This document shows positions 1 to 6,126 of a DNA stretch of 17,838 bases, one piece after another; position 1 is the stretch's first letter; every line of letters starts with the position of its first letter. Below the pieces are notes generated by a model that saw only the letters and a program-made list of their open reading frames with translations, was not told where the DNA came from and ran no database searches. The position numbers were made by a program, and so were the translations under genes. The stretch comes from Acetobacteraceae bacterium (GTDB lineage Bacteria > Pseudomonadota > Alphaproteobacteria > Acetobacterales > Acetobacteraceae): positions 23,002 to 40,839 of the forward strand of contig PKWQ01000200.1 in NCBI GenBank assembly GCA_003133265.1, read 5' to 3'.

Positions 1-1517
1 TGCGCGACGGCGAGCAGTCGCCCGGCTTCTCGATGAACCTGACCGAGAAGATCCGCATGGCGGAGGCGCTGACCGAGCTGGGCATCGACGTCATGGAGGC
101 CGGCTTTCCTATAGCCTCGCCCGGCGACTACGAGAGCGTGAAGGCCATCGCCGAGTCCGTCGGCCAGCGGGACAACAGCCCCGTCATCTGCGGCCTGGCC
201 CGCTCCGGGCGCGACGACATCGTCCGCGCCGCGGAGGCGGTGAAGGCGGCCAGGCGCAAGCGCATCCACAGCTTCCTCAGCACCAGCCCGCTGCACATGA
301 AATACAAGCTGCGGATGGAGCCTGAGGCCGTGCTGGAGGCGGTCAGCTTCAGCGTCACCCTGGCGCGCCAGTTCACCGACGACGTCGAATGGTCGGCCGA
401 GGACGGCACCCGCACCGATCCGGACTTCCTGTGCCGCTGCTGCGAGGCGGCGATCCGTGCCGGCGCCACCACGATCAATATCCCCGACACCGTCGGCTAC
501 GCGCTGCCCGAGGACATGGCGCGCATCTTCACCATGGTGCGCGAGCGCGTGCCGGGCGCGGACGCCATCGTGCTGTCCACGCACAACCACAACGATTTGG
601 GCCTCGCGGTGGCCAACACGCTGGCGGCGATCAATGCGGGGGTGCGCCAGATCGAGGCGACCATCAACGGCATCGGCGAGCGCGCTGGCAACGCCTCATT
701 GGAAGAGGCGGTGATGGTCATCCGCACCCGTCCCGATGCTCTTCCGTTCAAGAACAACATCAAGACGGCGAACCTGCTGAAGGTTTCCCGGCTGCTGTCG
801 ACCATCACCGGCTTCGATGTGCAGCCGAACAAGGCGATCGTCGGGCGCAACGCCTTCGCGCATGAGGCCGGCATCCATCAGGACGGCGTGCTGAAGCATG
901 CGGGCACCTACGAGATCATGACCCCCGAGAGCGTCGGCTGGCAGAAATCCAGCCTGGTCATGGGCAAGCATTCCGGCCGCGCCGCCTTCCGCGACAAGCT
1001 GAAGACGCTGGGCTACGCGATCGGCGACAACCAGCTGAACGACGCCTTCCGCCGGTTCAAGGATTTGGCCGACCGCAAGAAGATCGTCTACGACGAGGAC
1101 ATCGTCGCCCTGGTCGATGACGAGGTGATGCGCGACCACCAGCGCATCCGCTTCGTCTCGCTCGACCTGCATGCCGGCTCCAAGGCCCCGCCGCGCGCGG
1201 TACTGGAGCTGGAGGTGGACGGCGTGGTGCAGCGCGCCGAGTCCTCGGGCGACGGGCCGGTCGATGCCACCTTCAAGGCGATCCACGCCATCTTCCCGCA
1301 CGAGGCGAACCTGGTGCTGTTCTCGGTCGGCGCGGTGACCGAGGGCACCGACGCGCAGGCCAAGACCACGGTGCGGCTGGAAGAGAACGGCAAGATGGTC
1401 GACGGCCAGGGCGCCGATACCGACACCATCGTTGCCTCCGCCCGCGCCTATGTGCATGCGCTGAACAAGCTGCTGGTCAAGCGCGACCGCACCGAGCCGG
1501 CGGCGCTGTCGGCCTGA
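1..1517 (+). CDS. leuA: 2-isopropylmalate synthase LeuA (5' end cut by window)
   Basis: LeuA condenses acetyl-CoA with 2-oxoisovalerate, the committed step of leucine biosynthesis in the cytoplasm. The frame is already open at base 3 and encodes RDGEQSPGFSMN, the catalytic Arg/metal-Asp motif near the N-terminus of this family. The gene therefore starts left of the window, probably only some tens of codons away, and the ATG at 33 is internal. Further marks are the HxH metal-binding motif in STHNHNDLGLAVAN (about bases 577-618), the GERAGNASLEE loop, and HEAGIHQDG in the linker region. A full C-terminal LeuA dimer/regulatory domain follows, ending around DTDTIVASARAYVHALNKLL. About 505 residues are visible, consistent with the ~510-560 aa long-form enzyme that is usually leucine-inhibited. 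It ends at TGA 1515-1517, five bases before a strong hairpin. The assignment is secure; homocitrate synthase is less likely because the C-terminal domain is LeuA-type. Confidence 0.96.
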   Translation, partial: RDGEQSPGFSMNLTEKIRMAEALTELGIDVMEAGFPIASPGDYESVKAIAESVGQRDNSPVICGLARSGRDDIVRAAEAVKAARRKRIHSFLSTSPLHMKYKLRMEPEAVLEAVSFSVTLARQFTDDVEWSAEDGTRTDPDFLCRCCEAAIRAGATTINIPDTVGYALPEDMARIFTMVRERVPGADAIVLSTHNHNDLGLAVANTLAAINAGVRQIEATINGIGERAGNASLEEAVMVIRTRPDALPFKNNIKTANLLKVSRLLSTITGFDVQPNKAIVGRNAFAHEAGIHQDGVLKHAGTYEIMTPESVGWQKSSLVMGKHSGRAAFRDKLKTLGYAIGDNQLNDAFRRFKDLADRKKIVYDEDIVALVDDEVMRDHQRIRFVSLDLHAGSKAPPRAVLELEVDGVVQRAESSGDGPVDATFKAIHAIFPHEANLVLFSVGAVTEGTDAQAKTTVRLEENGKMVDGQGADTDTIVASARAYVHALNKLLVKRDRTEPAALSA

Positions 1518-1521
1518 CCAC

Positions 1522-1563
1522 GTGAAAACGCCTCCCTCGCGCAAGCGGGGGAGGCGTCTTCAC
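1522..1563. terminator. Strong hairpin between convergent leuA and phzF remnant, likely bidirectional terminator
   Basis: Bases 1522-1540 pair with 1545-1563 in an almost continuous 19-bp stem, with one A-C mismatch (1527/1558) and one T-G wobble (1537/1548). The loop is GCAA, a GNRA tetraloop. The core is ACGCCTCCC against GGGAGGCGT. It fills the gap between the leuA stop (1517) and the phzF-remnant stop (1566) on the opposite strand. There is no long T run on either side, only short A/T stretches within the stem ends, so intrinsic termination is inferred from stem strength and position. Confidence 0.75.
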
Positions 1564-1565
1564 GA

Positions 1566-1973
1566 TCACACCGTCGCTTCGCCTCGCAGCACCGGCACGC
1601 AACTGCCGCCCACGGTTGCACGGATACCGTCCGGGCCGCGGCGGGCGGTGACATGCAACAGGCTGGGCCGGCCCATTTCCGCACCCTGCACGACCGCGAT
1701 GCTCAGCGCCGCCTCCTGCGTGAGCGAGAGCAGCAAGGCGCCGAGCGGGGCGTTGGCGCTGCCGGTTGCCGGATCTTCGATGGTGCCGGACAGCGGAGAG
1801 AACATGCGGGCGCGAACGCGCCGCCCGTCGCGTGCGTAAAGATGCAGCGCCAGCTTGTTCCCCGCCGCGGGCCATGCCTCGCGCACGCGGCGGAACGCGC
1901 CGATGTCGGGGACGGCGCGGGTGAGCGCCTCGCCGGATATGCCTCCAGCGTCGGTTTCTGACAGGTTGTCACG
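1566..1973 (-). pseudogene. C-terminal part of a PhzF-family isomerase, 5' part missing
   Basis: Read on the minus strand, this segment encodes the C-terminal part of a PhzF/YddE-like protein (epimerase/isomerase fold related to diaminopimelate epimerase). The signature EDPATGSANAPLGALL is clear, followed by QGAEMGRPSLLHV and a terminal VGGSCVPVLRGE, all typical of the second lobe. Family members are about 260-300 aa; only about 120 residues of homologous sequence remain. Upstream, the frame runs into TAG at 1974-1976, inside a direct repeat that derives from a lipoprotein gene end. PhzF-like sequence begins only around bases 1934-1945. A GTG at 1884-1886 could start a 106-aa peptide, but that would lack the first lobe and its catalytic Glu. 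A matching N-terminal scrap lies at 3572-3631 on the same strand. I call it a disrupted gene; the cellular substrate of the intact form is unknown. Confidence 0.85.
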
Positions 1974-1989
1974 CTACTCGCCGTAGAAG
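1941..1989. repeat. Imperfect direct repeat, copy A (partner 3651-3699)
   Basis: These 49 bases match 3651-3699 at 42 positions without gaps. Shared blocks are GCCTCCAGCG at one end and CTACTCGCCGTAGAAG at the other. On the minus strand the unit reads as FYGE-stop, the last codons of the intact lipoprotein gene at 3684-3935, plus about 33 bases of spacer ending in GGAGGC. In this copy only the lipoprotein tail is recognisable; sequence beyond 1989 no longer resembles the lipoprotein. The two copies bracket the acyltransferase/glycosyltransferase insert and the phzF N-terminal scrap. Confidence 0.85.
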
Positions 1990-2117
1990 CTGCCGCAGGC
2001 GGCCAAAAATGCCTCGTGAGAGCAAAAACCATGGCAATGAAGATCGTCTGTATGGCGGTCAACCTGCCAGATCGACCGCACCGGGGCCAGATCGGTCTCC
2101 GCGCGGCTTGGAGCGGT

Positions 2118-2146
2118 TGGACAACGAAAATGCCAGCCGATATATC
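2118..2146 (+). promoter_or_regulatory. Predicted sigma-70 promoter for the acyltransferase gene
   Basis: TGGACA at 2118-2123 (five of six to TTGACA) is followed after 17 bases by TATATC at 2141-2146 (four of six to TATAAT). The local sequence is richer in A/T than its surroundings. The end of the -10 box lies only six bases before the ATG at 2153, so transcription should begin at or within a base or two of the start codon. This would give a leaderless mRNA and agrees with the absence of a Shine-Dalgarno sequence there. Confidence 0.5.
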
Positions 2147-2152
2147 TGTTCG

Positions 2153-2797
2153 ATGTATTCAGTTGTCTTGTTCGGAACCGGTTCGCCCGTCATCGTCGAC
2201 ATCGAGGAAAGCTGCGCAAGGCGGGACTGGCGCATCCTGGCCTGGATCAAGAATGTCGATGGCCCCGACTACCCGGCTGGCGCCGGGGCCATCACGCGCG
2301 CCACGGCCGAAACGCGCCTGTCCGATCCGGTGCTGCTGCCGATGTTCGATCCCGCGCATCGGGCCCGCGCCCTGGACCACGCACGGGTTTTGGGCGCACG
2401 GGAATTCCCAGTACTGATCGACCCGACCTCCGTGCTGCCGCGCGCCATCGCCATCGGCGAGGGCAGCTATATCAACGCGGGTTGCACGCTGGGCGCGGCG
2501 GCGCGGATCGGCCGGTTCGTCTTCATCAATCGCGGCTCCGGGCTCGGGCATCATCTCGTGCTCGGCGATTTTGCTTCCATCGGTCCTGGCGTGGTGATGG
2601 CTGGGCAGGTGACGGTCGGGCGGGCGGCGCTGATCGGCGCCGGCGCGGTCATCGGCCCCGGCACGACCATCGGCGAGGGCGCGATGATCGCCCCAGGCGC
2701 CGTGGTGCGGCACGACGTTCCGGCGGGCGCGAAGGTGGCCGGCAATCCGGCGCGCATCGTCGAGCCGGCGGGCCAGGCAGGCTCCGGGCCGTCATGA
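2153..2797 (+). CDS. NeuD/PglD-type sugar O-/N-acyltransferase (left-handed beta-helix)
   Basis: The 214-aa protein has the two-part layout of NeuD/PglD enzymes, which transfer an acetyl group from acetyl-CoA to a sugar or nucleotide sugar. Residues 1-90 form a small nucleotide-binding-like domain (VVLFGTGSPVIVDI). Residues ~96-202 contain hexapeptide repeats (IGEGSY, IGRFVF, IGPGVV, IGAGAV, IGPGTT, IGEGAM, IAPGAV) and close with the family signature KVAGNPARIV. H133/H134 in GLGHHLVLGDF sit where the catalytic His of PglD lies. I chose the ATG at 2153 because the conserved domain begins immediately after it; the frame is open back to 2009 but that stretch has no family resemblance. No ribosome site is visible and a promoter sits directly upstream. 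The stop overlaps the next start (ATGA), coupling it to a glycosyltransferase. A role in decorating an exopolysaccharide, O-antigen or glycan is inferred; the substrate is unknown. Confidence 0.85.
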   Translation: MYSVVLFGTGSPVIVDIEESCARRDWRILAWIKNVDGPDYPAGAGAITRATAETRLSDPVLLPMFDPAHRARALDHARVLGAREFPVLIDPTSVLPRAIAIGEGSYINAGCTLGAAARIGRFVFINRGSGLGHHLVLGDFASIGPGVVMAGQVTVGRAALIGAGAVIGPGTTIGEGAMIAPGAVVRHDVPAGAKVAGNPARIVEPAGQAGSGPS

Positions 2798-3600
2798 GCG
2801 TGCATCTCTACGCCATCTGCTGGAACGAGGCGGATATGCTGCCGTTCTTCTTCCGTCACTACGATCCCTGGGTGGACCGCTACGTGATCTTCGACAACGG
2901 CTCCACCGATGCCACGATGGAATTGCTGGCGGCGCACCCAAAAGTCGAAATTCGTGCCTTCCCATGGATCGACCCCGACAGCTTCATCCAATCCTCCGGA
3001 CTGCTGCAGTGCATCTGCTGGCAGGAAAGCCAGGGCCGGGCGGACTGGGTGGTGATCACCGCGATCGATGAGCATCTGCACCATGCCGACATGCCGTCCT
3101 ATCTGGCGTCATGTCATCGCAACGGTGTGACAGCCATTCCCGCGCTCGGGTTCCAGATGCTGTCGGACCACCTTCCCCTTGCCGGCACCTGGCTGGCGGA
3201 AACGCTGCGGATCGGCGCGCCCTTTGCCGACATGAACAAGCTGTCGATCTTCGATCCCGATCGGATCCGGAAAACCGGCTACAGCGTCGGGCGGCATTAC
3301 GCGGTGCCGGAGGGTGAGGTCGTCTATCCGGCCGCCGATGAGGTGGTCAATCTGCACTACAAATATTTTGGGCGGAACCGGCTGGAGGCTCGTAACCGGC
3401 TGCTGGCCACGGGGCTGCGGGAGAAGGACCGTGCGTGCGGCTATGGCAGGCAGTATGACTGGTCGCGCGCGGAATTGGACCTGAGCTGGCAGTATTTCGC
3501 CAGCCGTTCGCTGGATTACCGCGATACCGAGGTGGCGCGCGCCGTCTCGCACCCGCTGCGCTGGTGGCGGTCTGAAACACGGCCAGGGGATTGCCGCTGA
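2794..3600 (+). CDS. GT2-like glycosyltransferase (Glyco_tranf_2_4 type)
   Basis: The 268-aa protein resembles the GT-A glycosyltransferases grouped as Glyco_tranf_2_4 (PF13704). It opens with a beta strand and WNEADMLPFFFRHY, followed by VDRYVIFDNGSTDATMELL (residues 27-45). This is the nucleotide-sugar binding half with the Asp-Asn-Gly-Ser motif. Residues 83-95 (ADWVVITAIDEHL) occupy the place of the metal-binding DxD/DEF region; the leading Asp is replaced, leaving D92-E93. No signal peptide or membrane segment is seen, so it is probably cytoplasmic or membrane-peripheral. It starts four bases inside the acyltransferase stop, so the two are translated together and probably act on one glycan. 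The last nine residues (SETRPGDCR) and the stop are encoded by DNA that, on the other strand, encodes the start of phzF. The native C-terminus may thus have been replaced at the insertion boundary. Donor and acceptor are unknown. Confidence 0.82.
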   Translation: MSVHLYAICWNEADMLPFFFRHYDPWVDRYVIFDNGSTDATMELLAAHPKVEIRAFPWIDPDSFIQSSGLLQCICWQESQGRADWVVITAIDEHLHHADMPSYLASCHRNGVTAIPALGFQMLSDHLPLAGTWLAETLRIGAPFADMNKLSIFDPDRIRKTGYSVGRHYAVPEGEVVYPAADEVVNLHYKYFGRNRLEARNRLLATGLREKDRACGYGRQYDWSRAELDLSWQYFASRSLDYRDTEVARAVSHPLRWWRSETRPGDCR

Positions 3601-3631
3601 AGCGCCGATCCGTGAACACGTTCACGGTCAC
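3572..3631 (-). pseudogene. N-terminal scrap of the disrupted PhzF-family gene
   Basis: On the minus strand bases 3631 down to about 3572 encode VTVNVFTDRRFSGNPLAVFQ, the typical beginning of PhzF-family isomerases (usual form ...FTVDVFTDRPFGGNPLAVF...). Downstream of about 3572 the reading loses all similarity and runs antisense to the glycosyltransferase gene. The remainder of such a protein, its second lobe only, lies 1.6 kb away at 1566-1973 on the same strand. The middle of the gene, including most of the first lobe, is absent from the window. In this frame a GTG (3629-3631) is the only start after the TGA at 3647-3649, and the GGAGG nearby is rather far (about 20 bases). Confidence 0.8.
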
Positions 3632-3650
3632 GCAGGCAGGCTCGCATCAC

Positions 3651-3699
3651 GCCTCCAGCGGCGGTTTTTGACAGGCTTTCCGCCTACTCGCCGTAGAAG
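3651..3699. repeat. Imperfect direct repeat, copy B (partner 1941-1989)
   Basis: This copy overlaps the 3' end of the intact lipoprotein gene (minus strand, FYGE-stop) and continues through the spacer to a GGAGGC just before the phzF N-terminal scrap. It is probably the original arrangement, with lipoprotein then phzF in the same direction. It differs from copy A at seven of 49 positions, so the duplication is not recent, or the copies come from diverged relatives. Confidence 0.85.
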
Positions 3700-3935
3700 T
3701 GCCCGGCAGTGCCGGCTCCGGTATGGATCGAGGGGGCGTAGCGCTCATCGCTGGATGGCACGCCCGGGACCTGGTTCGTGGCGTCGGCGTTCTCCGGCGG
3801 GTGGAGGAGGGTTTCCTCCGTCCCCGGGCCGGTGATGCCGAGCGATTGCGGGGTCATGCCGCAGGCGGACAGGCCGACGGCAAGTCCCGATAGCAGCCCC
3901 GATAGCAGTAACGTCAGTCGTATGGTCTCGCGCAT
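3684..3935 (-). CDS. Small predicted lipoprotein of unknown function
   Basis: The 83-aa product has a basic start (MRETIR), a hydrophobic stretch LTLLLSGLLSGLAVGL (residues 7-22) and the lipobox LSAC with C25. This predicts signal peptidase II cleavage and a 59-residue mature lipoprotein, with G at +2. The mature part is Pro/Gly/Thr-rich, has no recognisable domain and ends in GHFYGE. It is transcribed divergently from mreB, with 155 bp between the starts. A weak promoter-like pair on the minus strand (TTGGTG, 17 bases, CAGAAT ending six bases before the ATG) may serve it. The final codons are duplicated at 1974-1989. Family not recognised; an envelope location is inferred from the lipobox alone. 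Confidence 0.72.
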   Translation of the reverse strand: MRETIRLTLLLSGLLSGLAVGLSACGMTPQSLGITGPGTEETLLHPPENADATNQVPGVPSSDERYAPSIHTGAGTAGHFYGE

Positions 3936-4019
3936 GGCAACATTCTGCCCTGTCTTGCGCCGGACACCAACAGGTTGGCGCGCCAGTGGTCAGGCCGGTG
4001 GGTAGGGTTGCCAAGCGCG

Positions 4020-4045
4020 GCCTTGCTTCGCCCGCCCGGCAAGGC
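4020..4045. repeat. Short inverted repeat in the mreB leader
   Basis: GCCTTGC (4020-4026) and GCAAGGC (4039-4045) form a perfect 7-bp inverted repeat with a 12-base C-rich loop, 45 bases before the mreB ATG. It lies in the 155-bp divergent region shared by the lipoprotein gene and mreB. It could be an mRNA leader hairpin or a regulator site. I see no strong sigma-70 promoter for mreB nearby, only a TGTATCGT (4067-4074) without a partner -35 box. Confidence 0.3.
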
Positions 4046-4090
4046 TAAGCCCAGCGGCTTCCGCGCTGTATCGTAAAAAAGGTTCCGCCT

Positions 4091-5137
4091 ATGTTCTCCC
4101 GATTGCTTGGGTTCATGTCGGCCGACATGGCCATCGACCTCGGCACCGCCAACACTCTCGTCTACGTCAAGGGGCGCGGCATCGTGCTGGACGAGCCCTC
4201 GGTCGTCGCCATCGCCGACGTGCGCGGCAAGAAGCACGTTCTCGCGGTCGGCGAGGAGGCCAAGCAGATGCTCGGCCGCACGCCGGGCAACATCTCCGCC
4301 ATCCGCCCGCTGCGCGACGGCGTGATCGCCGATTTCGAGGTGGCGGAGGAGATGATCAAGCATTTCATCCGCAAGGTGCATAACCGTCGCGGGTTCGCCT
4401 CGCCGCTGATCATTGTCTGCGTGCCGTCCGGCTCCACGGCCGTCGAGCGCCGCGCGATCCAGGAAAGCGCCGAAAGCGCCGGCGCGCGCAAGGTGTTCCT
4501 AATCGAGGAGCCGATGGCCGCGGCGATCGGCGCCGGCCTGCCGGTCACCGAGCCCTCGGGCTCGATGATCGTCGATATCGGCGGCGGCACCACGGAAGTG
4601 GCGGTGATCTCGCTCGGCGGCATCGTCTATGCCCGCAGCGTGCGCGTCGGCGGCGACAAGATGGACGAGGCGATCATCAGCTACATCCGCCGCGGCTTCA
4701 ATCTGCTGATCGGCGAGTCCTCGGCCGAGCGGATCAAGCTGGAGATCGGCGCCGCCGCCGCTTCCGACGATGAGCTGGACGACGGCCCGTTTCACGAGGT
4801 GAAGGGCCGCGATCTGATGAACGGCGTGCCGCGCGAGGTGCTGGTCAGCCAGCGCCAGATCGCCGAGAGCCTGAGCGAGCCGGTCAGCGCGATCGTCGAG
4901 GCGGTGAAGGTGGCGCTGGAGAACACGCCGCCCGAGCTTGCCGCCGACATCGTCGACAAGGGCATCGTGCTGACCGGCGGCGGCGCCCTGCTGTTTCGCC
5001 TGGACCAGGTGCTGCGCGATGCGACCGGGCTGCCTGTCGTGGTGGCCGAGGACCCGCTGCAATGCGTGGCACTCGGCACCGGCCGGGCGCTGGAGGAGAT
5101 CAAGCGCCTGCGCAATGTGCTGACATCGATGTACTGA
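4091..5137 (+). CDS. mreB: Rod shape-determining actin homologue MreB
   Basis: MreB polymerises on the inner face of the cytoplasmic membrane and guides lateral peptidoglycan synthesis by the elongasome. The 348-aa protein has the usual family length and all actin-fold signatures. These are phosphate-1 loop D16LGTAN, phosphate-2 loop D162IGGGTTEVAV and adenosine motif TGGGALL (295-301), with the strongly conserved LVYVKGRGIVLDEPSVVA near the start. The N-terminal MFSRLLGFMS is amphipathic and suits membrane attachment. The ATG at 4091 is preceded by a modest AAAAAAGG about eight bases away. It leads the mreBCD-mrdA-rodA cluster, with a 125-bp gap before mreC that could hold a second promoter. 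The identity is secure. Confidence 0.98.
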   Translation: MFSRLLGFMSADMAIDLGTANTLVYVKGRGIVLDEPSVVAIADVRGKKHVLAVGEEAKQMLGRTPGNISAIRPLRDGVIADFEVAEEMIKHFIRKVHNRRGFASPLIIVCVPSGSTAVERRAIQESAESAGARKVFLIEEPMAAAIGAGLPVTEPSGSMIVDIGGGTTEVAVISLGGIVYARSVRVGGDKMDEAIISYIRRGFNLLIGESSAERIKLEIGAAAASDDELDDGPFHEVKGRDLMNGVPREVLVSQRQIAESLSEPVSAIVEAVKVALENTPPELAADIVDKGIVLTGGGALLFRLDQVLRDATGLPVVVAEDPLQCVALGTGRALEEIKRLRNVLTSMY

Positions 5138-5189
5138 GGGTCCAGGTCCCCGGGGGTGCCACGCCGGCCATGCGCGCACCGGCTGATGG

Positions 5190-5198
5190 TGATACACT
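5190..5198 (+). promoter_or_regulatory. Weak extended -10 candidate before mreC
   Basis: The 125-bp mreB-mreC gap is GC-rich except for an AT-rich patch at about 5188-5208. It contains TGATACACT, which fits an extended -10 element (TG-N-TACACT). No -35 hexamer is visible at the right distance. It may let mreC and the genes after it be transcribed apart from mreB, but the signal is weak. Confidence 0.25.
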
Positions 5199-5262
5199 AA
5201 GTTTTTACGCGCGCTATCGGATATGTCCCGCGCGCGAGAGCTGAAGAAGGGACGATGCGGGC

Positions 5263-6126
5263 GTGATCCGGCTGTCCATCCCGGCAAGGCAGGCGTTGGC
5301 GAAGCTGACCCTGCCGGTGCTGATCGTCGCTGCCTTTGCCCTGCTGCTGCTCGGCAAGGCCGACGCGCTGCTGGCGGAGCGCGCGCGCATGGGCCTCGCC
5401 GACGTCCTGGCACCGATCTACGCCGTGCTGTCCGAGCCGCTCGGCAGGTTTCGTGCCATGGTGGCCGATACCGACGAGTTGCTGTCGATCCGGGCCGACA
5501 ATGTCCGCCTGCACGATGAGAACGAGCGTCTGCGCCGCTGGCAGTCGACCGCCCTGGCGCTGGACGCGGAGAACCAGCGGCTGCGCGCCAACCTACACTG
5601 GATGCCCGACCCTGCGCCCGCCTTCGTTACCGCCCGCGTGGTGGCTGACGCGGGCGGCGTCTATGCCCGCGCGGTGCTGCTTTCGCTCGGACCCAATCAC
5701 ACCGTCGTCAAGGGCCAGATCGCGCTGGATGAACGCGGCCTGGTCGGGCGGGTCACCGAGGTCGGCACGCGCACGGCGCGGGTGCTGCTGCTGACCGATC
5801 TGAACAGCCGCATTCCGGTGATCCTGGAGAACAGCCGCTCGCGTGCTGTGCTCGTCGGTACCAATGGTGCGCGGCCGCGGCTGATCTACTGGCCCGAGGG
5901 CTCGGTCCCGGCCGAGGGCGAGCGGGTGGTGACCAGCGCCGAGGCCAACGCTTTCCCCGCCAACCTGCCGGTCGGCACCGTGCATTACAACGCGAGCCAT
6001 GTGCCGGAGGTGGAGCCGGCGGCGCGGCTCGACCGGCTGGAGGTGGTGCGTATCTTCGATTACGGCCTGCGCGGCATCGTCCCGCCCGAAGCCGGCGCGC
6101 GGCCGGCGGCCGACAGGCGGCGCTGA
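5263..6126 (+). CDS. mreC: Rod shape-determining protein MreC
   Basis: MreC is the bitopic periplasmic scaffold that links MreB filaments to PBP2 and RodA. The 287-aa product has a short cytoplasmic tail, one membrane anchor (residues ~16-34, TLPVLIVAAFALLLLGKAD), a coiled coil (~70-112, with repeated LRxEN/ENxRLR heptads) and the beta-barrel MreC domain (~120-270). The conserved GRVTEVG and VLLLTDLNSRIPV lie in that domain. The GTG at 5263 was chosen because the anchor begins soon after it and AAGAAGGGA (5244-5252) lies about ten bases upstream. An out-of-frame ATG at 5254 opens a four-codon reading frame that stops at the GTG. The stop overlaps the mreD start (TGATG). The Pro/Arg-rich last 15 residues are ordinary for the group. 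Confidence 0.95.
   Translation: MIRLSIPARQALAKLTLPVLIVAAFALLLLGKADALLAERARMGLADVLAPIYAVLSEPLGRFRAMVADTDELLSIRADNVRLHDENERLRRWQSTALALDAENQRLRANLHWMPDPAPAFVTARVVADAGGVYARAVLLSLGPNHTVVKGQIALDERGLVGRVTEVGTRTARVLLLTDLNSRIPVILENSRSRAVLVGTNGARPRLIYWPEGSVPAEGERVVTSAEANAFPANLPVGTVHYNASHVPEVEPAARLDRLEVVRIFDYGLRGIVPPEAGARPAADRRR

Noticed and set aside
1990..2117. Possible further gene fragment between repeat copy A and the acyltransferase promoter
   Set aside because: Short reading frames exist on both strands but none has a recognisable domain or ribosome site; treated as spacer of unknown origin with somewhat lower GC.
2009..2152. 48-residue N-terminal extension of the acyltransferase
   Set aside because: Composition is unlike the protein and the NeuD fold begins at the 2153 ATG; the predicted promoter lies inside this stretch.
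5138..5190. Possible terminator after mreB (GCCGG 5163-5167 with CCGGC 5179-5183)
   Set aside because: Only a 5-bp stem with an 11-base loop and no T tract right after it; the operon is expected to continue into mreC.
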